Assembly: GCA_900315845.1 (NCBI GenBank)
Contig: OOHK01000001.1
Span: forward strand, 1 to 64,000
Direction: 5' to 3'
DNA length: 64,000 nt
Source of the DNA: Candidatus Avelusimicrobium luingense
Lineage (GTDB): Bacteria > Elusimicrobiota > Elusimicrobia > Elusimicrobiales > Elusimicrobiaceae
Each line of letters begins with the position of its first letter. The stretch's first letter is position 1. The notes under the pieces are model-generated. The model searched no databases. It saw only the letters and a program-made list of their open reading frames with translations, and was not told where the DNA came from. This document shows positions 9,413 through 17,655 of the stretch, in pieces. A program made the position numbers and the translations under genes.

Positions 9413-10780
9413 ATGAACACACAAGAATTACGTACCAAAATTAAAGAACTCGCCAAAGAGTATGCCCGCGCGCTCAAAGAAGAACAAGCAGCCAAACCGA
9501 AAACTTATGTTCCTGCGTCAGGTAAAAACATTGGCGAAGAAGAACTTGTTAATATGATGGATGCGTCGTTAGATATGTGGCTAACCGCCGGACGTTTTAA
9601 CGACGAATTTGAAAAAGAATTTGCTGCTAAACTCGGCGTACCGTTTGCCTTAACTACTACGTCCGGTTCCAGCGCTAATTTGTTGGCACTTACCGCGCTT
9701 ACTTCGCCCAAACTAGGCGAAAAACGCTTAAAAAAAGGCGATGAAGTAATTGCCGTTGCCGCTGGATTTCCTACGACGGTCAACCCCATTATGCAAAACG
9801 GCCTTATTCCGGTGTTTGTAGATTGCGAAGTCGGTACCTACAACATTGATGTAAGCAAAATTGAACAAGCCCTTTCGCCCAAAACGCGTGCCATCTTTTT
9901 GGCCCACACGCTAGGCAATATGTTTGATATGGATAAAATTATGGCTCTTGCGCAAAAACATAATCTGTGGGTTATTGAAGACTCCTGTGATGCGCTAGGC
10001 GCCAAATGGAACGGCAAATATGCCGGCACGACGGGCCATATCGGTACCTTTAGTTTTTACCCGGCCCACCATATTACGATGGGAGAAGGGGGGGCGGTTA
10101 TCACTAAAGATGCCCAACTGTACCGTATTTTAATGTCCTACCGTGATTGGGGACGTGATTGCTGGTGCAAACCGGGAACGGATAACACCTGCAAAAATCG
10201 TTTCAATATGCAACTGGGCAATTTACCGTTTGGCTACGACCATAAATATACCTATTCGCATATCGGTTACAATTTGAAAATTTCCGATTGGCAAGCGGCC
10301 GTGGGCCTAGCGCAACTAAAAAAATTAGACCGCTTTTTGGAAATGCGCCGTGAACACGCTGAAATTTTACTTAACGGACTGAAAAAATGGGAAAAGTATT
10401 TAATCTTACCGCACGTCAGTGAGAAATGTGCTCCGTCGTGGTTTGGCTTTTTAATCTCTGTCAAAGACGAGGCGCCGTTTACCAAACAACAACTTGTGGA
10501 GTACTTGGAAGAAAACGGTATCGGCACGCGCCAACTGTTTGCGGGCAACCTCTTACGCCAACCGATGGTAACGATGGCCGATTTTGAACTGCGCATCGGC
10601 AACGGGCCGCTTAAAAAAGCAAACAAACTGACCGAAGAAGATTACAAACAATTACCCGTAACCGACTTTATTATGTTACATACATTCTGGGTGGGAACGG
10701 CGCAAAATCTGACGGACGAAGACGTACAAAAAACCGTTCAAACAATTAGTAAATTTATTGAACAACACGAGAGAAAATGA
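9413..10780 (+). CDS. rfbH: CDP-4-keto-6-deoxyglucose 3-dehydrase (E1, RfbH/AscC)
   Basis: This PMP- and iron-sulfur-dependent enzyme removes the C3 hydroxyl on the way to CDP-3,6-dideoxyhexoses. It has 455 residues and the DegT/AspC fold. The Schiff-base Lys of aminotransferases is replaced by His in YPAHHIT (residues 216-222), the known hallmark of E1. Cys 192 (DSCDAL), Cys 250, Cys 252 and Cys 260 match the spacing expected for the [2Fe-2S] ligands. E1 normally needs a flavin/iron-sulfur reductase (E3, AscD/RfbI). No such gene is seen in this window, so electrons must come from a protein encoded elsewhere. Confidence 0.95.
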   Translation: MNTQELRTKIKELAKEYARALKEEQAAKPKTYVPASGKNIGEEELVNMMDASLDMWLTAGRFNDEFEKEFAAKLGVPFALTTTSGSSANLLALTALTSPKLGEKRLKKGDEVIAVAAGFPTTVNPIMQNGLIPVFVDCEVGTYNIDVSKIEQALSPKTRAIFLAHTLGNMFDMDKIMALAQKHNLWVIEDSCDALGAKWNGKYAGTTGHIGTFSFYPAHHITMGEGGAVITKDAQLYRILMSYRDWGRDCWCKPGTDNTCKNRFNMQLGNLPFGYDHKYTYSHIGYNLKISDWQAAVGLAQLKKLDRFLEMRREHAEILLNGLKKWEKYLILPHVSEKCAPSWFGFLISVKDEAPFTKQQLVEYLEENGIGTRQLFAGNLLRQPMVTMADFELRIGNGPLKKANKLTEEDYKQLPVTDFIMLHTFWVGTAQNLTDEDVQKTVQTISKFIEQHERK

Positions 10781-11625
10781 AAACTGTTTTACTGACCGGC
10801 GGACGTGGATTTATCGGCAAAAATCTCAAGCGCATACTCGCTAATGACTATGCACTTGTCTGCCCAACCAGCGCCGAAGTAAATTTATGTGATGCGGCGG
10901 CCGCCAGCGCTTGTTTAACCGCTCATCCGGCTGATTATATTATTCATTGTGCCAGCGTCGGCGGCGTACGTGGCCAGCAGGATGCTACCGATACCGTCAA
11001 AAAAAACCGGGCCATGTTAGATAATCTGCTTGCTTACAAACGCCCGGATACCCGTGTGATTGTGTTTGGTTCGGGTGCTATGTATGACCGCTCCCGCTCG
11101 TTAGAGCGCGTAAAAGAAAGCGAAATCGGTTTATATACTCCGGCAGAGCCGTACGGACTGTCTAAATTGCAAATTTCTCAATATACCACCAATCGCGACG
11201 ATATACGTTGCTTAAACATTTTTGCGTGTTACGGTTACGGCGAGAAATCAAACCGCGTACCGAGTTATTGTATCCACCAAGCGTTAAAAGGGGAAGATAT
11301 CGTTATTGAAAAAAATGCCTTGTTTGATTACTTGTGGATAGATGATTTGGGCGAAATTATCCGTCGGTTTTTGATTCGCTGGCCCGTACACAAAATCATC
11401 AATGTTACGCCTACAAAAAGCGTTACGTTGGGCGAAATAGCCAAACAGGTACAAAAAATCAGTGGCCAAAATATTCGCGTACTTTGTAAAGATATGCTTA
11501 ACAACGCTTACACCGGCGACAACAGCATCTTACGCGAGGAATTGCCCGATTTACACTTTACATCGCTTGAAGAAGGGCTTACGAAGTTGTACCATTATAT
11601 TCAAAATGGGGAAAAATTTGAATGA
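10777..11625 (+). CDS. NAD(P)-dependent sugar-nucleotide epimerase/reductase
   Basis: This is a 282-residue extended SDR protein. It has a Rossmann motif GGRGFIG at residues 8-14, a FGSGAMYD strand near 97-104 and the catalytic pair Tyr126/Lys130 in PYGLSK. It overlaps rfbH by 4 nt and the ThDP enzyme by 4 nt, which places it inside the CDP-deoxysugar pathway. It is a candidate for the final ketone reduction: the YerF-like side-chain reduction if the product is yersiniose, or an RfbJ-like C4 reduction if the product is a simple 3,6-dideoxyhexose. Sequence alone does not decide between them. Confidence 0.8.
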   Translation: MKTVLLTGGRGFIGKNLKRILANDYALVCPTSAEVNLCDAAAASACLTAHPADYIIHCASVGGVRGQQDATDTVKKNRAMLDNLLAYKRPDTRVIVFGSGAMYDRSRSLERVKESEIGLYTPAEPYGLSKLQISQYTTNRDDIRCLNIFACYGYGEKSNRVPSYCIHQALKGEDIVIEKNALFDYLWIDDLGEIIRRFLIRWPVHKIINVTPTKSVTLGEIAKQVQKISGQNIRVLCKDMLNNAYTGDNSILREELPDLHFTSLEEGLTKLYHYIQNGEKFE

Positions 11626-13343
11626 AAGCCTCTGATTTTATTACACAATTTCTAATTGAAAAACAAACCGATTGTGTATTTGGCTACATCGGCGGGATGG
11701 TAACTCATTTGGTGGACAGTATTTATACTACCCCCGGCATTGAACTTATCAATACAGCACACGAGCAAGCCGCCGGATTTGCCGCCGAAGGATATGCCCG
11801 AACAACCGGGAAAACAGGCGTAGCGCTAGCCACTTCCGGGCCCGGAGCAACCAATTTAGTTACTCCGATAGCCAATTGTTTTTTTGACCAAACCCCGGTA
11901 GTATTTATTACCGGGCAAGTCAATTCGTTTGAATATCAAAAATTTCCCGCTATCCGCCAATATGGCTTTCAGGAAACCGATATTGTCAGTATTGCTACCC
12001 CTATTACCAAATACGCCGTGCAAGTCAAGCACGCGGAAGATTTACGTTACGAGTTGGAAAAAGCATTTTACGAAGCCAATACCGGAGCGAAAGGGCCGGT
12101 GTTGCTTGATTTACCCATGGACGTCCAACGCGCCGATTTTGACTTTCAAACGGCCCGTTCTTTTATACCACCCGCCGCTAAAGCCACTCCGGATTTATCG
12201 ACCTACGCGGCTAACGTTGCTGACGCATTTGCTCATGCCAAGCGTCCGTTGCTTTTAGTGGGAAACGGGGTCCGATTAAGTCATGCCGTAGAGCCGTTAC
12301 GACAATTTTTACTCCGTACCAGACTTCCGGTTGTCCAGTCGCTTATGGGTATCGATAGTGTACCGTCAGACTATCCGTACAATTTAGGTCTTATCGGAAC
12401 TTATGGCACCCGATATGCCAACTGGGCGATTTCATGCGCCGATGTAATACTGGTACTCGGTTCACGGTTAGATATCCGCCAAACAGGCGCCGATGTTTCA
12501 CCGTGGGAAAACAAAACGGTCTTTCAAGTAGATATTGATGTAGCCCAATTACAGGCGGGCGATTTCCGTAAAACAGTTCTTTGCGCCGACGCGGCCGCCT
12601 TTCTGGAAGAAATCAATAAACAATCTATATCATTACCTAAAACCGAGTGGACAAGCCGTTTATCTGCCTTAAAAAAACAATTTCCGGTGGAACAATCATT
12701 GGATGGCAAAGCGCATTTACCTAATCAAATTATGCACCGGCTGTTTGCGGAAATTCCCGATGGGCATGCGGTATGCGTAGATGTTGGCCAGCATCAAATG
12801 TGGGCAGCCCAATCGGCCGTCATAAAACCTTGCACGCGGGTATTATTTTCCGGTGGGCTAGGTTCCATGGGGTTTGCTTTTCCGGCGGCGTTTGGCGTAG
12901 CCGCGGCCGAGAAACAGGCTGTTGTATTATGCGGTGACGGCGGATTTCAAATGAATTTGCAGGAACTCGTTACACTCGCGCGCCGCCAATTTCCTATTAA
13001 AATTTTTATCTTTAATAACCGCTCGTTGGGAATGGTTAAACAATTCCAAGATATGTATTTAGACGGACGAAATCCGTCTACCGTAGATGATTATACCGCT
13101 CCCGACTTTGCAGCGATTTCGCGTGCCTACGGCATACCGGCCCAAACATTACAGGCCGAAACGTTGACGGATAATGACTTGCATGCCTGTTTTGCACAAC
13201 CCGGGCCGTTACTGATTTGCATTAACTTTAACACACCGACCCAAATACATCCTAAATGTTGTTTCGGTAATGCGCTGGATAACATGTCTCCGTTACTGCC
13301 GGCAGCACAACTGCAAACTATTAAAAAGGAGTTGCAAAAATGA
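11622..13343 (+). CDS. ThDP-dependent acetolactate-synthase-like enzyme, YerE-like
   Basis: This 573-residue protein has the three-domain architecture of acetohydroxyacid synthases. His47-Glu48 (AHEQAAGFAAEGYAR) supplies the cofactor-activating Glu, followed by the ATSGPGATN loop. GDGG at 438-441 and the paired Asn at 465-466 form the ThDP/Mg site. No small regulatory subunit gene is nearby, and the gene sits between a CDP-deoxysugar reductase and glycosyltransferases. By analogy with YerE of Yersinia yersiniose synthesis, it probably moves the two-carbon unit of pyruvate onto the keto group of CDP-3,6-dideoxy-4-keto-glucose. A duplicated IlvB is the alternative, made unlikely by position. 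Confidence 0.82.
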   Translation: MKASDFITQFLIEKQTDCVFGYIGGMVTHLVDSIYTTPGIELINTAHEQAAGFAAEGYARTTGKTGVALATSGPGATNLVTPIANCFFDQTPVVFITGQVNSFEYQKFPAIRQYGFQETDIVSIATPITKYAVQVKHAEDLRYELEKAFYEANTGAKGPVLLDLPMDVQRADFDFQTARSFIPPAAKATPDLSTYAANVADAFAHAKRPLLLVGNGVRLSHAVEPLRQFLLRTRLPVVQSLMGIDSVPSDYPYNLGLIGTYGTRYANWAISCADVILVLGSRLDIRQTGADVSPWENKTVFQVDIDVAQLQAGDFRKTVLCADAAAFLEEINKQSISLPKTEWTSRLSALKKQFPVEQSLDGKAHLPNQIMHRLFAEIPDGHAVCVDVGQHQMWAAQSAVIKPCTRVLFSGGLGSMGFAFPAAFGVAAAEKQAVVLCGDGGFQMNLQELVTLARRQFPIKIFIFNNRSLGMVKQFQDMYLDGRNPSTVDDYTAPDFAAISRAYGIPAQTLQAETLTDNDLHACFAQPGPLLICINFNTPTQIHPKCCFGNALDNMSPLLPAAQLQTIKKELQK

Positions 13344-14392
13344 AAACACCTACGCTTTCTATTTGCATACCCACCTATAATAGTGCCAAACAAATTTATC
13401 AAAAAGCACACGAACTTTTAGCGTGCGATTGTTTAGACTTTCAGTTAGTGATTAGTGACAATCACTCGCCGGATGACACCATAGAACGTTTATCTTCTAT
13501 TCAGGACCCGCGCTTAAAACTGGTGTCACTACCCGAAAATAAAGGATCTACTTATAATATTTTGCATGCTTTTAATCAGGCAGACGGGAAATATGCGCTA
13601 ATTTGCATGGATAAAGACAGATTACTTCCCCAACAGATTGCCACAATCGTCAATATACTTAACGAACTCAAACCGAATTTTGGCTATTTCAAACTAGATA
13701 CCGCCAATCAAGATCCAAACAAAACAGCTACCCGCTATCCGTCGGTACGTGATTGCCTGCTGGAGTTTGCTTACAAAGGGATGCATCCAACGGGGAATTT
13801 CTTTTCACATGATATTCTCCAAAAATATTTTGCAGATTATCATTTAGCCGATGAAAAAACAGTCGGCGGATTTCTGCTTGATTTTATGTTTGCCGAAGCC
13901 GCTTTGGAAGGGAACGGCCTTATTTTAGATATTCCGTTTTGCATTACAACCGCCCCGCCATTTGAAGGCAAAACACATTCATACACTTATTCTCCGGCGA
14001 AGAAAAATGTTTTCTTTGAACCGGAAGTACGTTTTTTGACTTTTCAAAAACAATTGGCTCATTGTAATCAGTTGCCGTTAAAGGATGATTTGAAATCTTG
14101 CGTTTTACTACAATTGGTACTTAACACGTATAACTTATGTACTAATGGGTATGCTTTTGTACTCACGCAAAAAAACATTTGTGATTGGTATAACGTGACG
14201 CCCCGAGAATTATCTAAGGCGGAACTGAAACAAATTTCCCGCAAATTTATCTGCGACGCAGCCTCTTTGCAAGGGCTAAACACCTTATCCGCAATGACAT
14301 TGTTACGCAAACTGCTTAAACAAGATAAATGGCACAAACTCGGGGGGAAAATCGGGTTATGCGCGCAGTTCTTAAGGAGGAAATTATTATGA
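13340..14392 (+). CDS. GT2-family glycosyltransferase
   Basis: This 350-residue protein opens LSICIPTYNSAKQI, the GT2 first strand, followed by VISDNHSPDDT carrying the nucleotide-binding acidic residues and a MDKDR segment in place of a canonical DxD. It probably adds a sugar in repeat-unit assembly. It overlaps the ThDP enzyme by 4 nt, and its stop overlaps the next start (ATGA). The C-terminal third is not recognisable. Confidence 0.82.
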   Translation: MKTPTLSICIPTYNSAKQIYQKAHELLACDCLDFQLVISDNHSPDDTIERLSSIQDPRLKLVSLPENKGSTYNILHAFNQADGKYALICMDKDRLLPQQIATIVNILNELKPNFGYFKLDTANQDPNKTATRYPSVRDCLLEFAYKGMHPTGNFFSHDILQKYFADYHLADEKTVGGFLLDFMFAEAALEGNGLILDIPFCITTAPPFEGKTHSYTYSPAKKNVFFEPEVRFLTFQKQLAHCNQLPLKDDLKSCVLLQLVLNTYNLCTNGYAFVLTQKNICDWYNVTPRELSKAELKQISRKFICDAASLQGLNTLSAMTLLRKLLKQDKWHKLGGKIGLCAQFLRRKLL

Positions 14393-15300
14393 CCGTTTTA
14401 CTAACCGGAGGGACCGGATTTGTCGGAAGTTATGTACTCAAGGCGATATTGGCACAAACGAACGAACAAGTAGTGTTATTAAAACGTTCATCCTCCGATG
14501 TCAGCCGCATTGCAGATGAACTGCATAACCCGCGTCTTATCTGTTACGATGTAGACAAAACCATACTGGAAGACATTTTTAAGAAACATGCCATACAAAC
14601 TATTATTCATATTGCTACCGAGTACGGCCGCGGAGAAAACCCCGAAGTAAAAGTATTGGAAACCAATTTAATGTTTCCCATACGACTAATTGATGTGGGG
14701 CTTAAATATGGGTTAAAAACGTTCATCAATACAGATTCTTATTTTAATAAAGAAGGGTTATCCTATAATTATTTACTCCACTATTCGCTATCTAAAAAAA
14801 GTTTACTGTTGTGGCTTAAATACTACGCAGGGCGAATGACCGTCATCAATTTAGCCTTAGAGCATCCATACGGTGCATTTGACGGTAAAGCGAAATTTAC
14901 CGAGCAGATGATACGTCAAATTGCGATAGAGAAAATCCCTCAAATCAATCTCACCGCCGGAGAACAAAAGCGTGACTTTATTTATGTGAAAGATGTGGCA
15001 AATGCCTACATTGCGGCGTTAGACTTTGCCACCCGGGGAAAGCCATCTTTTTATAATTTTGAAATCGGTACCGGGCAAGCCGTCAGCATTCGTCACTTTG
15101 TGCAAACGGTTAAACAAGTGTCCGGCTCAAATACGCAATTTAATTACGGCGTTATTGCGTATCGGGCAGATGAAATTATGTGCTCGGTCGCCGATACATC
15201 TAATCATACCCTGTTAAACTGGAAACCGAACTATACATTGGAAAATGCCCTCAAGGAAATCATTGTCATATACCAAGGAGCCACCAAATGCCACTCTTGA
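14389..15300 (+). CDS. NAD-dependent epimerase/dehydratase family protein
   Basis: This 303-residue SDR protein starts at 14389, because AAGGAGG sits just upstream and GGTGFVG then falls at residues 7-13. Longer in-frame starts would run into the previous gene. The catalytic Tyr132/Lys136 lie in HYSLSK, and TEYGRGENP and the C-terminal NWKPNYTLENALKEI are typical of the extended SDR fold. It is a second candidate for the late reduction or epimerisation step of the CDP-deoxysugar branch. The sugar substrate is unknown. Confidence 0.8.
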   Translation: MTVLLTGGTGFVGSYVLKAILAQTNEQVVLLKRSSSDVSRIADELHNPRLICYDVDKTILEDIFKKHAIQTIIHIATEYGRGENPEVKVLETNLMFPIRLIDVGLKYGLKTFINTDSYFNKEGLSYNYLLHYSLSKKSLLLWLKYYAGRMTVINLALEHPYGAFDGKAKFTEQMIRQIAIEKIPQINLTAGEQKRDFIYVKDVANAYIAALDFATRGKPSFYNFEIGTGQAVSIRHFVQTVKQVSGSNTQFNYGVIAYRADEIMCSVADTSNHTLLNWKPNYTLENALKEIIVIYQGATKCHS

Positions 15301-16286
15301 CCGTTGGGATTCCCATTTACAATTGCGAAGATTTTATCCAAGAAACTTTGCAGAATGTTTTTAACGAACTAAAGACATTGGAAGACCCTGTTGAAATTGT
15401 GCTGTGCGATAATGCTTCTACCGATAACACCCAACAAAAAATTCTGGCCGCTATACAACAAATTAAGCCGGAAATACAAACACTTAATCTACCGATAGAT
15501 TTAGGCAAGGGCCACGTTCTCAAATTTTTCCCCAATGCCACTAATTTAGGGATGGACAAAAATGTATTTAATTGTATCAAAAATGCCACCGGCAAATTTG
15601 TTCACATTCACTCAGCCGACGATTATTATATGCAAGGCGGTCTAAAACGTCTTGTAGAGTGCATCAAAACCCACCCCGATGGCACGGTAATTTGTTTAAG
15701 TAATGCGTATCTTAACACATTTAATAACCAACTAATTTATTGTAATGCTACCGATGACGAAGATGCTCACTGTAAAAATCTTAATGAATTTATTACGCAT
15801 GAACAATTGAAATTATTATGCTTATCCAATGCTGTATTGCGCAGGGAAGACATCCTACGTCTTAAATCTGTGCAAGCCGGGTTTGGTTTAGTATGGATGC
15901 ACCTGTATTTAACCCAACAAATCTTACAGCAAGATTCTACCGGCTATTGCTTTGGTTTTAATCATCCGGTCATGGTGGTACGATTTGGTAACCAAGGCTG
16001 GGTTAAAAAGGGGGCTATTGCTTATTTCTACCGGGCCTTATGTATTTACAACGACTTGCGCCAAAAAGGGCTAACCAAACCGCAATTTAATAAACTGAAA
16101 AAGCACTTCTTAAACGGAGTGATAAATCCTCAGACGCAAAAATCGGATCGTTTTTTCTTTAACGTCGTATATGCGCTGAAATATTTCCCATTTTACTGGC
16201 CTAACATCCGCCAATGGCTAAAATTTTCCGGTCAGTTAATATTTGCGCCCAAACAAGATTTTTTCCACGGAATGAACAACAACTAA
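15288..16286 (+). CDS. GT2-family glycosyltransferase
   Basis: This 332-residue protein begins LTVGIPIYNCEDFI and has VLCDNASTDNT, then the HSADDYY donor/metal segment (residues 105-111 region), all standard GT2 features. It overlaps the preceding SDR gene by 13 nt with a CAAGGAG site. The region after residue 220 is basic and aromatic and may contact the membrane. Donor and acceptor are not determinable. Confidence 0.85.
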   Translation: MPLLTVGIPIYNCEDFIQETLQNVFNELKTLEDPVEIVLCDNASTDNTQQKILAAIQQIKPEIQTLNLPIDLGKGHVLKFFPNATNLGMDKNVFNCIKNATGKFVHIHSADDYYMQGGLKRLVECIKTHPDGTVICLSNAYLNTFNNQLIYCNATDDEDAHCKNLNEFITHEQLKLLCLSNAVLRREDILRLKSVQAGFGLVWMHLYLTQQILQQDSTGYCFGFNHPVMVVRFGNQGWVKKGAIAYFYRALCIYNDLRQKGLTKPQFNKLKKHFLNGVINPQTQKSDRFFFNVVYALKYFPFYWPNIRQWLKFSGQLIFAPKQDFFHGMNNN

Positions 16287-16287
16287 T

Positions 16288-17217
16288 ATGACACCTTTAC
16301 TTTCTATTTGTATCCCTACTTATAACCGCGTTGATTTTTTACGTCAGGTATTAGACAGCATTGTGTCGCAAGACGAATTTACCCAAACCGACCAAATTCA
16401 AATTGTCATCTCCGATAATTGTTCTACCGACACCACCCCCGAACTTGTTAAACAATATATAGCTCGGTACGGTTCAAAAATCAAATACAGTAAGACGGAA
16501 AAAAACATCGGATTTGATAATTTTGAACGCGTAATGGCCAACGGAGACGGCAAATTTCTAAAACTTCACAATGATTATTTATTACTTAAACCGAATGCTT
16601 TATCGGTAATGCTTTATTATATTGAAAAATACTGCTCCGAAAAACCTATTTTATTCTTTCGTAATATTCCACACGTTCCCCAAGCGGTACATTGTGAAAC
16701 GTTAGACGATTTTATGAAGGAAATTTCTTTTTTCAACACATGGATCGCGTGCTTTGGCATGTGGAAAACAACTCACGATTCTCAAACCGACTGGTTTCGC
16801 GCCAATAAATCGTCACTGCCGCAAACCGATATTTTATGCCGCATGCTAGCCGGTGGCACTTCCGCGCTCATTATTTATGATGAAATTTTCACTTTACTTC
16901 CTGTCGCCCAAAAAGGGGGATATAACATTGCAGAAGTGTTTGGATATAATTACCTGCAAATCTTAAAAAAATTTGTGGAAAAAGGGGCTTTATCAAAGTC
17001 CGTTTATCGTCGTGAGAAAAAAGAAATTTTACTCAAACACATCAACCCCTTTTATTTTGACATTAAAAAAGAATATACCTTTTATCAAACGGGTTATTTC
17101 AAGTGGCTGTGGAATGATTATAAATACTGTCCGTATTTTTACCTCGGATACCTAAAATGGATGCGAAAAAAATTCCGCGCTGCTTGGAAATCTCTTTTTA
17201 GACGCAAACATCCCTAA
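16288..17217 (+). CDS. GT2-family glycosyltransferase
   Basis: This 309-residue protein opens LLSICIPTYNRVDFL, with VISDNCSTDTT as the nucleotide-binding loop and LHNDYLLL in the DxD position. The very basic C-terminus (KWMRKKFRAAWKSLFRRK) suggests attachment to the inner face of the cytoplasmic membrane. It is the last gene of the operon; tRNA-Arg follows after about 95 bases. No flippase, polymerase or ABC exporter is seen in the operon, so export functions must lie elsewhere. Confidence 0.85.
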   Translation: MTPLLSICIPTYNRVDFLRQVLDSIVSQDEFTQTDQIQIVISDNCSTDTTPELVKQYIARYGSKIKYSKTEKNIGFDNFERVMANGDGKFLKLHNDYLLLKPNALSVMLYYIEKYCSEKPILFFRNIPHVPQAVHCETLDDFMKEISFFNTWIACFGMWKTTHDSQTDWFRANKSSLPQTDILCRMLAGGTSALIIYDEIFTLLPVAQKGGYNIAEVFGYNYLQILKKFVEKGALSKSVYRREKKEILLKHINPFYFDIKKEYTFYQTGYFKWLWNDYKYCPYFYLGYLKWMRKKFRAAWKSLFRRKHP

Positions 17218-17297
17218 CCTAAAATAAATGTTGTGTAATCACCCCGACACAGGTTTTAATCAATCCTGTACGGCAAGACAAAAAGCGCGATTTTTGA

Positions 17298-17303
17298 TAA
17301 AAT
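17298..17303 (+). promoter_or_regulatory. -10 box for tRNA-Arg
   Basis: TAAAAT lies 9 bases before the mature tRNA 5' end, a normal distance for a tRNA promoter with a very short leader. No clear -35 is seen. Confidence 0.45.
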
Positions 17304-17312
17304 AAATATATT

Positions 17313-17384
17313 GCCCCCATAGCTCAATGGATAGAGCACCCGCCTTCTAAGCGGATGATATAGGTTCGATTCCCATTGGGGGTA
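17313..17384 (+). tRNA. tRNA-Arg (anticodon TCT)
   Basis: A 72-base cloverleaf folds by eye: a 7-bp acceptor with a G-T first pair, D arm GCTC/GAGC, anticodon loop CTTCTAA with TCT at 34-36, a 4-base variable loop and a TTCGATT T-loop. CCA is not encoded. One pair is mismatched in the anticodon stem (27-43, C-A) and one in the T stem (A-C), so the fold is slightly imperfect. The 3' end and the bases after it are duplicated at 17535-17589. Confidence 0.9.
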
Positions 17385-17424
17385 ATTTTTTTGTCCCCAA
17401 AGCAACATAAACTGCTTTATGTTG
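17371..17424 (+). repeat. direct repeat copy 1 (tRNA 3' end plus hairpin)
   Basis: It spans the last 14 bases of tRNA-Arg and about 40 bases downstream, ending in a perfect GCAACATAAA / TTTATGTTGC hairpin with a CTGC loop. It matches 17535-17589 except for one extra T in a T run. Confidence 0.92.
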
Positions 17425-17534
17425 CGATGGAAATCGAAAGGCGCAGCGTTGTACGAGTTTTGCCGTTAGGCAAAGGCGAGTACCGCGAGCCCGGCCTGCA
17501 GGAAAATCTCGTCAGAGATTTTACCGGAAGGCGA

Positions 17535-17589
17535 TCCCATTGGGGGTAATTTTTTTTGTCCCCAAAGCAACATAAACTGCTTTATGTTG
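17535..17589 (+). repeat. direct repeat copy 2
   Basis: This second copy begins with the tRNA 3' end sequence although no tRNA precedes it, 164 bases after copy 1. The same CTGC-loop hairpin follows. The arrangement is what a tandem duplication, or an insertion that restores a tRNA 3' end, would leave. Confidence 0.92.
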
Positions 17590-17655
17590 TTCCTTCTTGC
17601 ACCATTTACATTAGGTTTAGTAAGATAAAACTATCTACATAAATAAGGAGATGCT

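Larger units (their letters stand above)
17218..17655 (+). other. intergenic region with tRNA and structured repeats
   Basis: No protein gene is seen here. The region holds the tRNA, two copies of a 54-55 base repeat, and about 110 bases between them with further hairpins: TTTGCC-GTTA-GGCAAA at 17459-17474, enclosed by GTAC ends, and AAAATCTC-GTCA-GAGATTTT at 17503-17522. The last 60 bases before the next gene contain an AAGGAG ribosome binding site. Confidence 0.7.

Noticed and set aside
11622-13343. Annotation as acetolactate synthase for branched-chain amino acids
   Set aside because: No small subunit or ilv gene is nearby, and the gene is embedded with overlaps in a CDP-deoxysugar block.
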